Shown here: positions 10,059 to 22,028 of the stretch, piece by piece
How positions within the stretch are numbered: position 1 is the stretch's first letter
How the letters are laid out: each line of letters begins with the position of its first letter
From: Acanthamoeba lenticulata
Taxonomy: Eukaryota; Discosea; Longamoebia; Acanthamoebidae
Assembly (NCBI GenBank): GCA_002179805.1
Contig: NAVB01000073.1
Location: 1 to 64,000, forward strand
Direction of reading: 5' to 3'
Length of the DNA: 64,000 bases
The notes under the pieces: generated by a model
Database searches by the model: none
What the model was told of the DNA's origin: nothing
Seen by the model: the letters and a program-made list of their open reading frames with translations, nothing else
Program-made: the position numbers and the translations under genes

Positions 10059-13000
10059 TCACTCGGGCTTGACGAAGCGCTCAGCAATCTTGCGCAGCTG
10101 GCGGAGGCGCTCCTCGAGGTTGGAGTAGCGGTGGAGCTGAGGGTCCTGCACGAGGCTGGCCGCCAGATTGGCCGACAGCGCCACCTGGACCGCGCACACC
10201 ATCCCCTCGCGTGAGATTACAACAACAACAACAAGACACTGCTGAGGATGAAGACGTTGTACCTGGCGGACGAGGGTGGCCATGGCCCGCTCGGAAACGA
10301 TCTGTACACTGGAGATGGGCCCGAACGAGGGCACCTGGGGCTTCTTCTTGACCTCCACCCGGTAGAAGCCCTCCTTGAGCGGATGCACCACGATGTTCAC
10401 AAAATTGAATTGGCCCTGGATGGTGTCCTGTTTGAACTCCTTGGGCGAGTCCGAATAGATGATGTTGACGTTGTCGTTGCCGATGTGCCGCTTCTTGTTC
10501 TGGTAGTTGCGGTACAGGTGCAGCTGGTTGGGGATCATCGTCACCACATGGTACACCACCTGTCGACGACGTCGCCATCGTTGTCATCACGTTGTTACAA
10601 GGTTGACATGAAGGGGGTGGGGAACTGCGAGCAGCCGCAAGGTACCTGCGTCGAGACACTGCGCCAGTGGACGGTGTAGGGCCCGTCCGAGTCCTCCCGC
10701 GTGTCGAGCCCGCCGGCGTACATGGGCGTGTCCTTCAGCCGTATCTTGTCCCCGAGCCGGTTGAGCAACTGCCGTGCCGTGGCCGAGCCGAAATGACGGC
10801 GCCCAATGTCATTTAAAAGCGACGCCCCAGACAGAGCTCTCAGAGGAGGGAAGGGCACGCACGCTAAAGTAGCGCGGCGACCCGGAAGTGTTGGCCAGGA
10901 TCTGCTCCTCGGTCTCCTGCCGCTCGCCCACGTAAATGATCCCCACCTTGGCGCACACCGTCGTCGGTGTGCGGTCGAGGATCGACAGCGCACGCGTCAG
11001 CGCCTCATCGCCCGACTTGAGCTCTGCATCATGTCACCACAGGATTTTCTCTTGGTGTTAGTTCGGTCGTCTGCGCGTGCGCTTGTGTGGCGCGCAAAGA
11101 AAGGCGTGTACCCTTGGGCGGCGAGTCCTCGATGAACGGGATGTTCTTCATCTGGGCGTAGACGAAGCTCGGGTGGCTGTCAAACAGCGTGGTGGGCACG
11201 CGGAGCGGTTTGGTGTAACCCTGCAGCACCGGCACGACGGGCGCCGGCGACACTGTGCTCGCTCGGCGCGACGAGGGCAGCTGCCGTCACAATACGCGAG
11301 CCGCAGGTGTCAGTGTGCGGCGCCGCAGCAGGCTGCTGGCGGACATCCGCCGGTGGGAGGGGCAAGACGTACCGAGAACAGGTTATGGAGCAACGACGTC
11401 CGGCGCTCCTTGCGCGCGGTGGGTGGGTGCTGTGGCTGCGACGACGAGGACGATGACGACGAGGACGACGAGGGCTGGTGGTGGGTCTGGTGGTGCGAAT
11501 CGTCAGCGAAGCGGGTTGGCGTGCCATCGTTGCCGCCGCCGCCGCCGCTGCGGGGCGGAAGGAAGAAGCTTTCGTGTGTCGTGGGCGCGCTGGTGGACAT
11601 GAGGCTCGACGCCGATAGGAGGAACGACGACGTTGGAAGAGATGTGGAGGACGCGGCCAGCAGAAACTCGTCGGCGTCGCGCTCGTCGGGCTCACGCGCG
11701 CGCAGGGCCATGCCGCCAACGCTGGGTGAGATGAGGCCATCGCCCAAGAGCAGCAGCTCGTCCTTCTCGCGCCTTATGCGGCCGCCATTATTGCCGCCCT
11801 TCTCGCGCTGCGGCGTGTGGGGCTCCTCCTCAGCCAGAGCCACGCCCGCCCCCGGGATCGGCCTGTCGGGAGTCTGCGGGACGGCTGCGGGCGTCGCGTC
11901 AGTCGATGCCGATGAGGTCCGGGTCGGTGACATCGCAGCGTCGCCGGCAGCCTCCTCCGTTGACTGGGCGGCCTCGCTGGGCGGCTCCGGCGCGGCGGAC
12001 GCCGCGTCTTCGGCGGCGAGCGCAGTGGCCAACGTGGCTGCGAGGCTCGGCGGGATGGCGACGACCTCGGGAACGGGTTCGCGCGGCGGCGACGCCACAT
12101 CTCGATCGGTGGTGGTGGCTGTGGGCGACGTCGGGCTGGTGACAGTCGAGTTGGCGGCGGAGGTGGCCGCAGCGGGCAGGGCCTTGCCCAGTGAGGACGA
12201 GGGCGAGATGTTGAACTCGGGCGGGAGGAGCGTCTCCACTTCGTGGGCCAGGGACAGGCCACTGAGGTCATCCTCGTGAGTGGTCCTCATCGACGGCGGC
12301 GTGTAAGTGTCGAGCTCGAGCGACACGACGCGAGCAATGGACGGCCCTTGAAGCGTGTCGTGGCCGTCAGTCGGCGCAGAGGCCGCGATATTGGCTGGCG
12401 GCATGAGCATAGGAGAGCTCTTCCCAGCGCCAGCAGCCGCGGCGGCCTGCTGGTCCTCCTGGTCGTGCGCAGGGCCGGGATGATCGCCACCAGGCACCGC
12501 CAAGAGTGGCTCCGCCTGGCGAGGCGGTGAAGCTCGCACGGCGGGCGGGGAGGCGCGCATGAGCATGGCCGGCGGTTCCTCAAGCGACTTGGGCGAGGAG
12601 CTCGCCACGTGTAACAGCATCTGGCCCTCGATGCTCAGCTTCTGGTTCGTCAGGTCTGATGTCGTCGACGCACACACGGGTTCGAATCAGCGATTTGTGC
12701 CCTGGAGGGCGCCAGCCACCAGGACAACAACAACATCAACAAGAACGAACCAAAATGCTCAAAGGAGACGCAGCGGCCGCGTTTCCACAGGAGGGCGTCG
12801 CTGCCGTGGCGCGGAGGCACGAAGAGCGGTGGTGACTTCTCCTCCTCGGAGCCCTCGTAGGACGGCAGCGGCGGGTAGAACACCGACAACGAGAACTCGA
12901 CCGTGGACGCGTGGCGCTTATGCATCCGCTTTGTCTGTGCCCCGCCAGCCTTGTGTGAACTCCTGTCGCATCCAACACACGAGCGAAAAGAGAGCGTACC

Positions 13001-16000
13001 TTGGCGCTGGGGTCCTCCTGCGTGAACTCGGAGAAGGATCGCCGGCGCGGGATGTCGGCACCGCCGGGATCGTCACCGTCACCATGGTGGTCTCCTGCCC
13101 CGGGTGGAGGCGGCAGGACGACCTTGACGCCGTGGTGCGGCCCGACTTTGGAGATGAACTTGCGGCGCCAGTGCTCGATCTTCTCCTTGTTTTGCGCGTC
13201 GCGCCTGTCGATAGCTTGACTCTCGTGGTCCTGCAGCGGCTGTCTGATGCCGTCCACGGGGCCGCCCCCGTCAGAACCGCTGCTCAAGGTCCTTGCCGGG
13301 GAGTCAACGCTTGACGCCGTTGTTGTCGTTGTCGTCGTTGCAGTCGTCTTCGTCGTCGTCGTTTCGTCAGGGTCCGTCCACTTGCGCCTGGGCTTCTCAT
13401 CGGGTTGAACTTCACTGCCTCGCGTTCCTTCTTCCGACTGCGCGCGGGAGCGGGCGCCTGCCGGTGGTGCCTGCTGGTCCTGCTGCTGTTGCCGTTGTTG
13501 CTGCTGTTGCATTTGCTCTTTCGGCTCTTCTCGGTCCTCCGCAGGGTGCTTGTCTTGGGGCTGATCGCGGCTTTGTACACTCTCATGGCCATCCTCTCTT
13601 GGCCTTGCCTTGTCGTCTTTCCGCCCGGTAGGCTGTTGATTGTCGTTACTCGCCCTTCGTGCCAACGTAGGCGACGCCGAGTGCGACACCTGCAGCCCCG
13701 GTAGCGGTGGTGGCTGCGTCTCAGGATGTTGGGCGGTGGCTCTGGTCGGCGACACTGTGGCCGGCGTAATCGAGGCCGTAGTGCTGGATGGCGACGGCGA
13801 TGGCTTGTGTTCGCGGATGTTGAGACGAACTCGGAACGTGTCGGCAGTGTGAATATCCAGCTTCGGTCTTGGTTGCTCTGGCTCTGTCGAGCCGGCACTG
13901 TTGAGCTCCGGCTGCCCGCCTCCAGCAGCTGTCGCGGCAGGCAGCAACTGCTGTTGAGGCGACTCCCGTGTCAAACGCGCTGCGGGCGCGTCCGCATGAT
14001 CAACTGAGTGTAGCTGCGGCGCCGAGCATGAACGCTTGAGCGGCGCCGGCGCCGGCGGGAGCACTTCCCGGCGCGCCTGGAACTCACGTGACTCGGTGAG
14101 CACCGCTCGAGCGCCCGGGAACAGCCCGAAAGGCCGGGCTCGCGTGCCGATGTCGCTTACCGTTCTGAGAACAAGATTAAAATTTGATTCAATTGATTCT
14201 TAGAATTATTGTAAGAAACTAACAAGTAAATAGAGGTTTGTACCTTTCCGGAATAACCTTGGTCGTCGGGCGATCGTGTAAGAGCGAGTCGCCCACTTGC
14301 AAGTGAGTGAACATCCAGGGGGCCTCGTCCACGCATTTCTTAAGGGGGCTGCAAGTGTGATCGTTCATGAGCTCCACGTCCCAAAGGAAATGTGCTGATA
14401 AATGGAGGAGGCGCGTACTCGTCGGGCTTGAGCGTAGTGGCAGGGGCGGCCATTTGGTGCATCACGTTTTGGATTTGCATCAGCCAACGTTGGCAGCCGG
14501 CCGGGCGCCGTACCACGACCTCAACCCAGCCCATCTTGCCCACCTTCATGTTCACAATGCAATTGCCTTGGATCCCCTCCCCCGACGGGTTTTAATCAGC
14601 ATATTCGTCTAGCACAGTCCCGTATTGCCGCCCAAGAGAACGCACCTTGAGCCCAGTTCCTGACCTGTGCGTTCTCAAAGAGGAACGACGTCTCCGGCGG
14701 CGGCAGCGGCGTGTTATCGCAGTTGCCAAACACCGACTGTGCAAACTGCGCGTGGCCCCCACAGATTAGCAGGTCTGCACTTGGTAAAGGCTTCAATGAA
14801 TCTATCAAGAAACGTTGACGCACCAAGTCGAGGGTGGCCATGAGGAGGTAGTTGGCCGGATGGTCCGTGCTGCTGCCGCTGCCTCCCTTTGGGCTGCCGC
14901 CCATCGCAAAGCCTTGGTCGGCGGTGACGAGCCTCTGGGCCAGGTAGTTGGCGCCCATGCGGTAATACCCCAGCCGCAGGTGGATCGGCAGCGCCATAAA
15001 GAAGTCGGCCCACACGATGTAAGCCTGATTGGCCACGTGCGGCGCGTACTGGACCAGAGCGCGGCGTGTGAGCAACATCATCAATGCGACGCGGCAGGCA
15101 TTCAACGCGATGGACACATACCTCGGTCTGGTCGGTGAGAAGCATGAGCGTGAGGAAGAGCCGCTGGCGGTCATCGTCCTTGAGGGCCTCCATGACCGAC
15201 GGGGCGTCGAGTAGGAAGGACACGAACTCGAGCACATGGCGCGCCATCTCGGACTTTTCCGGGACCTGAACACACTTGGACGCTATGAGTGCCTAGCTTG
15301 AGGGGGAGAAAAAAGCAAATGGAAATGCGGGCGGCAGTACCGGCACAAAGCGTTTGGCTTCCACATGGCGCTCGCAGACTTGGTGCATGTCGTCCACGAT
15401 GCCCGAAATACGCTGAGCCATCGACTCGGGTACCTCGCTCAGCCCGATCGACAAGCCGTTGATACATAGCCTCTGTACCAATTCCCGAGGCATTCACGTG
15501 AGCCACCAAAGTGTGTGGTATGTGGGGGCCACAAGGAAAAGGAGGGAATGTACCTGCACGGCCAGGGCCGACTGGGGCGATAGCGATGCAAAGTTGGCGG
15601 TAAGGCCCTCACGCAGGCACGACACGAGGTACTCCCGATACTTGGCTATACGCATAAACATGAATAAGACGGGGATCAGTGCGTGAGGCAGAAGCAAAAG
15701 GACGGGCAGGAACAGGACAATACGTTTGAGCTGCGACTGATAGCCGATGAGTGTGACGAGCAGCTCGTAGCCGAGCTCGAGAAGGCGCCCACGAACGGCA
15801 CTGTCCTTGCGCACGCTGGCGTCAATGCAAGTACCAAAGGTTCCGCTCCGCAACAGCTTGCACAGGACCGACGCCACGCTGCACATGTCAGCCGCGCGCA
15901 GGACGTAGTAGTTTTTCAACATCTCCATGAGCCCGCGCGCCACCACGATGAAGATCTGAAGACCACACGTCCTTGTGAGCGAAGATTGAAGAAGAAGAAG

Positions 16001-19000
16001 AAGAAGAAGAAAAGGAGAGAGCAGCGATACCTCGTAGGTGGGCTCGATCTGAAGAGTGGACATGAGAACGTCGATTAGCGACCCGACGGGAAAAAGGCCC
16101 ACGCAGTCCTTGAACTTGCTCCGGTCCGCTAGCGGAGGCGGCGATAACGGGCGATTGGCGCGCGAACGCCAGCACACTATATAGGGCGTCGTGAGCAACT
16201 CGAGCACGAGCTCAGCCGGCTTGTCACTTCCGGTGTTGGCCGGCGAGCCCGACGTGGCGGCCCCATCGCCGGCCTTGGTGGGGCTTGTCACAGCCGAAGA
16301 GCTCTTGTCCTCCGCCGCCGATGTCGCCGCCTCTCTGTTGCGAGGCGAAGAGAGAGGTGATGTGATCGAGCGGGTCTTCCGCTTGAGCGGGTCTCCACCG
16401 GCTTTGCTCGCCGCAGCCTCCCCGGCCGTTCCACCGCCGGCGCCAGCCGCTGCTGCGTCCTTGACCGGACTGCCGCTGCCCGCAGCTCCAGTGCTGTTAC
16501 CGGCGGGCTTGACGGACCGGTGAAGGCACAGCTGCATAAAGTAGCGCGAGTTGGCCCGGAAGGAGAGCAGAAACACGATCACTTTGGCACGTAGGGTCGG
16601 GTGGCGCTCCTTGGCCTGCTTGAGCATGAGGTCGAGCAGGTGCAGTGTGTGCGTGTGACGCTTTTGCGGAAACTTGCGCACGAACAAACGGATCAGGCTC
16701 GCGATGGCCTCATAGCGCAGCGCGTCCTTCTTGACCCTACAATACACCATCTCGTGAGCCGTGTATGTTTCGTCAAGGGGTAAAGAGTGTCACGGACCGC
16801 AAGGCTTTCTCCACAACGTCAGCAATGGCGAAAAACTTGTCGCTCATGGTCACCGACCCAGCATGCACCAAGAAGTCCAAGCCCCTATCATGTGGAGTCG
16901 CTGTTGAGTGGAATTGAACAATAAAGAACGAAAGGAAGGCAGGACCGAACCTGCGGTATACAGTGCGGGTCAGCGCGACGGTGTGGCTGCCGTAGATGGC
17001 GTCGAAGATGGGCAGGACGACGGTGATGATCTCATCGCCATAAAGCAAATGAAATTCAGAGAAAAACTGCTCCAGCACGCTCAAGGTCTATACCACGATC
17101 AAGCAAGAACATCAGACCTTATTCACCCATTAAGGAAGAGGTCGTCCAAGAGTACCCTTAGCTGAATGGGCGTCCGGTGCTCACGCTGCAGGTGGGCCTG
17201 CAGAAGCCGATGCAGGTGGTGTTGCCACTCGAACACAGCCGGGTGGATCTGCCAAATCATAAAAATAATAAGAATAAAAAAATGAATCCAACAGAGTCCG
17301 TTGCTGAGGGGGACACCACACAAGTGGGGAAGAAGGCGTTTGCGCACGAGGGTTTGTTTTTCGGTGATGAGGTGAAGGACGGTTTCTTGGGAACAGTAGG
17401 CGCTAAAGTCTTCCAGTAGCTCCATCAACAGGTCCGTGGAGCCCATAAACTCGAACCGCTTGTGCAACTCTGGTATGTGCCCTTTCATGAGAAAGACTTG
17501 ATCACACCTTGGGAGGGACGCAGGCAGGTACCGTGCGTGACTTGGAGCGTCTCCCGGACGACCGGGATGAGGGAGTACTGCTCGTTGTCTTCATGGCCCA
17601 TCAGGTAGGGCAGCAAGTTACGCAGGATGCGCAGGATCAGGTCCCATTCGACCTGCAGCCGCGGCCCATACCTGTCGGGAGTGGGGAGTTGGTCAGAAAC
17701 AACATAAAAAATAATTTACGAATAAATGAGGCCATACTTTTTGATGAGGCGACACATGGAGAGTGCCACCTCGTAGGCAACGATGTTGTGTTGGCTGTTG
17801 AGCACGCGCAAAATGTAAGGTAGCACGGCCGATCGCGTGACTCGGAGCGTAGGGATTCGGTGGCTGCCCCAAGATGCCATGCCTGGAAGCCGGGCGCAGA
17901 TGATGAATTACATTGTTGTCGGCATACATCAAAAGGAGAGAGCGTACTGAGATAAAAGACGGCGCCGCGCAAGAGATTGACAGCGTGCACGTTGTCCGGG
18001 TTGTCGAGCGTGCTGCAAAGGGCGAGGACGCCCTGATGCCCACAGGGACTCTTGAGAACGCTGGTCATGACGGACCAGCTGCGTTGGCAGCAGGCCTCGA
18101 TGTTGAGCGTGCGGCAGAGCGCGTTGACGAACTCGCCCAGCGCCCGCTCGGGCACGTGACTGTAGTGCACCAGGATATCAAAGAAGTAGAGGCAGCTTTC
18201 GACCAGCTGGATCTCGGTGCTTGTGTTGCAGATGGCGCAAACATGGCACACCAGTGCCGTCTGAGGGAACAAGACCCCAACACGCATGAGTGGTCAGCAG
18301 CAGCCAGGTCCTATTCGGATGCTCAGCACTTGACGAGACGAACCTTAGGCTCCTCGGCCAGCATCTCTGAGTTGTATTTGATCACCTTGGCAGCGAAGGT
18401 AATGATGTCGTGTGAGAAGTGCTTGCCCCGTTCCAGCCACTTGAGAAGGAGTTGGCAGATATCGTTCTACGTGAAGGTGCACAACCACAAGGTAGTCGTC
18501 AATGGATAGCACGGGCGCATCAGTGGGGAGGTAAGAACGCGAACCTCGAAGAGGGAGATATTGTGGCCATTCTTGGTGAGAGCAATCAGGTTCTTGAGAC
18601 GTGCAACAAAGTTATGCTTGTGCCTCTGGATGATAATGAAGAACTCTGCACGTCACAGTGGTGGTTGATGAGGCGGAGGAGGGGGTTGGAGTGAATTCTT
18701 CTGAGAGAGAAAGGCGCCTGAGTACCCATCCGGAGCGGGCCAAGCCTGTCGTATTGACCCTCAATCAGGGCGTGCATGATCTCGTAGCCCAGCTTGCGCA
18801 CATAAGACGGTTGGTCCTCACCGACAAGATCGTTCACCGTGCCCCACACGGTCATCACATCGGCGATGCTGCAGGCGCGGTGCACTCCTGTCAGAACAAA
18901 AATACGGACAAGAAGAGCCCATTTTTTGTGGGCAAGACGGTAGCGTACGCGTAAGTGCGTGAGTACTCGCAGATTTCGTTGACGAGAGGCAGCCGAGACT

Positions 19001-19424
19001 GGAGCGGGCTTTGCTTGCTCATCCGCTTGAGGGCCTCTTCGAGCAAGTGTTCGTGGTGAAGGGTGCCCGCACTCGGCTGGCGAGTCGCGGCGATGGAGGC
19101 AGATGTGGGCTTCGGGCCGCTTGTGGAGAGGATCGCGGCGGCAGAGTGCTGCTCAGAGCGCGCGGACACGGGCGCTGGCGCAGGTGGGGCTGCCTCTTCA
19201 GGTGGAAGATCGCGACCGACGCCGTCCCACAAGATCTGGCGCAGCCGCTTCAGCACGCTGCCCGCCCGGGTGGGTGGCGGTGTATGGGAGCCGGACGGCG
19301 CGTGACCCAGCATGGGGGCGGACGATGACGCAGCAGGCGCAGAAGTGGGAGGAGGAGTGAGAGTGGTAGAAGCAGCAGTGGGGACGAAGGAAGAAGAGGA
19401 AGTCGGAGAAGTGGGTTTGGACAT
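10059..19424 (-). CDS. TSC2: Tuberin (TSC2), RapGAP-domain GTPase activator
   Basis: A very large gene with many introns. In animals tuberin with hamartin switches Rheb to GDP and so restrains TORC1. The N-terminal HEAT-like part fits tuberin: ALCRTLNIEACCQRSW near 18.1 kb and VHAVNLLRGAVFYLS near 18.0 kb parallel the human order. The segment GWVEVVVRRPAGCQRWLM (about 14.5 kb) matches the conserved central tuberin block. Between 14.1 and 11.3 kb lies a long low-complexity linker rich in Gln, Thr, Pro and Ser. The C-terminal RapGAP domain (11.1-10.1 kb) holds KVGIIYVGERQ, MYAGGLDTREDSDGPYTVHW and the catalytic Asn-thumb region HIGNDNVNIIYSD with GQFNFVNIVVHP. The start is the ATG at 19424 (MSKPTSPTSSSS..). 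The total length is well above 2,000 residues. RalGAP-alpha shares the RapGAP domain, but the tuberin blocks argue for TSC2. I saw no hamartin gene here. Confidence 0.93.
15988..16013. repeat. GAA microsatellite in TSC2 intron
   Basis: A GAA run that reads as a TTC tract on the coding strand, inside a TSC2 intron. It is one of several such triplet tracts found in introns across the window. Confidence 0.75.
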
Positions 19425-19815
19425 GTTCGTTGTTGGTTTTTAATGCGCTTGAGTGATTATGTTACGCCAGGTATGACGAGTTGTTTTGCTTGATAGTAGA
19501 TCTGAATTTGTCTTTAAAACGGGCTTTCATCTTCGCGTCCGATTGAAAAAATCTCTACAGCCCTCGCAATTCTGCTCGCAACCAAGCAAAAAAAATGAGT
19601 GAACCAGTGGGTATAGACGAAACAAAGACGAGAGATGCAGGGTACCAGTTCATGTTTGCTCGCTGGCCAGTCGAAAGGTCCTTGGAGGGGAGGCAAAGAT
19701 GGAAGAGAAGTTGTTTAGGCCACGTGCGGCCAGTAGCAGAAATAAGACGGAAAGTTGACATATTGCCCCAATACCCCTTTCGAAATTGTTTCATTATTCT
19801 GAACCTGCCGTAAAG
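19425..19815. promoter_or_regulatory. Divergent intergenic region between TSC2 and the F-box/WD40 gene
   Basis: The 391 bp between the two start codons must hold both promoters. No strong TATA box is evident. A palindromic GGCCACGTGCGGCC-like stretch (CACGTG E-box) occurs near 19720. No gene was found within it. Confidence 0.5.
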
Positions 19816-21978
19816 ATGGAAGGAGGTGGCCCACTTCTCGAACAGCCTAATGAGTTGGTAGAGGCCATCCTTTTGCTACTGCCTCTGCAGGATCTCGCTG
19901 CGGTGTCTCGAACCTGCCACCACCTACGTACTCTCGCCCTTGACAACAGGTACCGCTTTTTCGACCGGCAACCAGGCGGTGGACGCAAACCCCCCAAACC
20001 TCTTGCTTGGGCAGTATGTGGCAAAAGCGCTACTTTAGGACTTGGGGCAAGCCAGAAGGATGTTTCTCGCCCAGTCCTGCACAGCAGGTGCGTAAACCTC
20101 CCTGACCTCCGCACAGTGCGAACAGTGCACACCTGGCTAACCCCGCAGTCTGTGCAGACGGACTGGCGAAGATTCTTCATAACGCGCTCGCACCTTGAGC
20201 GCCGGTGGCGTATGGGACAGTACAGAATCACAAGTGTCCCTCATGAGGGCGTCTCCATCATGCAAGTGTGGAAGGGTACTGTCGACTAGCGCCTCACCAA
20301 CGGCTTTCTGATCTTACGGTCCGCGCAGGCTCAGCCAAGCTCAGCGAGGGCACGGCTACTTCGCCGGTTCCCTCAACCAAGGGCAAACACAAGACAAAAG
20401 CCACCACATCCGAGGTGGCCGACGCGGCAAGTTGGGAGTGGACCTTCGTTGGCGGTGATAGCAACGGCGTGCTCCGGTAGAGCCCTTTCTGATCACCTAT
20501 CGACGGCACAATGCTCACGACACGTCATTTCCTCTTCATGAAGTGTTTTCAGCGACACCGAGCGTGAGTTTGTCCAGACCAAGTCCCTGCAACTGCATCA
20601 TTCACAGATTTGGTACAGTAAACTCTCACTGCCAACTTGCATCGGGGTGTTGATTATGAAATGCCCTTTATCAGGTGGCTGGAGGTGAAGGGAGACCTTT
20701 GCGTGAGCATATCCGCTGACGGCTCGGTCAAGGGTATCTATCCAGCCGCTGGATCATCCGCAGTGCAGCTCAGCGCAACGTGTTTTGTTAATGGGGCAGT
20801 GACCGATTTGGAGCGAATGGAGTGCATCCGAACGCTGGAGGGACACGAGCGCGACGCCGTGTGGTACGCTTCTTTGCTTTCTTACGTACACAACAAATGG
20901 TTTACACGAGGATGGAATGCCACCACGCAGGGCCGTGGATTTTGACGCTGGAGATGACATTGTCATCAGTGGTGATCAGCGCGGGCGCCTCATTGCCCAC
21001 AAGCTGTCGACCGGAGAGCAAATCTGTGCGGTGCACCGACTTTGTACAGTGGCTAGACTTGGGTTGTGTCTGATCGATGTGGTGAGTAGTTTCCCACCAG
21101 TTCAAGATGGGCGTCGTGGACTGCCGCTACATCCCTTCCTTGCGGTACCGGCGCGCTTGTGTGTGATTGCTGAAGCGACCCTGCTGGCGCTGACTCCTTC
21201 ATTTCAGACGCTGCGTGGCGTGCCTCACGGGCCCCGATCTTCAAGTGATCGACTTGGACACTGTACGCACAGCCGCTCGGCGTCCGAGAGACATGTTTGA
21301 ACGCTGTCTGATTAACAGGCCCAATCGGCAGGAATCCATGTCGACGTGGAAGGAAAGTGGCACCATGTGCCTCCGTCAGTTTGGAGACTTTGTCGTACTA
21401 CGCTTTCCTCTTTTGTGCTCCCGCAGACATGGCTCTCTTTGATCTTGGTTCTGACCTGCCGTCGGTTTCTTGCGCGACAGTTTTCGGGCGGCAAAGACAT
21501 GGGGGTGCGCATGTACGACGCCAAGACGGGCGAGTGCGTGCGCACGTTTGAGACAAAGGGCTCCACCTTTGATGTACGCATGTGCGGAGACAAGCTCGTG
21601 GCGGCTACGACCGCGCCCACCGCCGAATCTTCTCTGCGTGTTTGGCACGTTCCCTCGGGCGAGCTCTGGTACGCTCCTTGCCTTTGTGTGCGCACGGAGG
21701 CTTGCAGCTGCCAACCCCAGCTCCCTGGCGCGCTGGCAGGTGTGACATTCCACTCAAACAGCTCACGCCCCGGATCTACTCGCTCACGGCGCTGCCCGAT
21801 CGATTGTACGCGTGTCTGCAGTCCACGATCGAGGTCATTGACTTTAGTCCCGCGGGTAGAGTTGCCCTCTCTCCCACACCTTGTTCATGGCACAGTGCGT
21901 TAGGGCTGACACTCTCCTCCTTCCTCTGGCTTAGATGGTGCCCGGTCCGCCAAACCTGCCAAGTGCCTCGTGCAGTGA
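19816..21978 (+). CDS. F-box and WD40-repeat protein
   Basis: A substrate adaptor of SCF-type ubiquitin ligases by architecture. The ATG at 19816 starts MEGGGPLLEQ. The F-box follows at once (PNELVEAILLLLPLQDLAAVSRTCHHLRTLA), where it would bind SKP1. A segment of WRRFFITRSHLERRW type follows, as in other FBXW proteins. Downstream exons give degenerate WD40 blades, including WTFVGGDSNGVLR, CVSISADGSVKG, DDIVISGDQRGRLIAHKLSTGEQIC, VRMYDAKTGECVRTFETKG and SSLRVWHVPSGELW. About eight exons are needed. One intron, beginning GTAAAC near 20090, is 57 nt and leaves the frame open if retained. The last exon ends at a TGA at 21976-21978. It lies tail to tail with the monooxygenase gene, 50 bp apart. 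The substrate is unknown. Confidence 0.87.
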
Positions 21979-22028
21979 CGACAAGCCCTCTTTGACCCAA
22001 AAAAACATGACGCCCTTTCATCTACAGG

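Noticed and set aside
11077..12279. Long plus-strand open frame (400 codons) opposite the TSC2 linker
   Set aside because: It is the antisense shadow of GC-rich low-complexity coding sequence; it shows no domain and conflicts with the well-supported minus-strand frame.
12660..12720. GGTTCGAATC sequence resembling a tRNA T-arm (B box)
   Set aside because: No acceptor or anticodon stem can be folded around it; it lies in a TSC2 intron.
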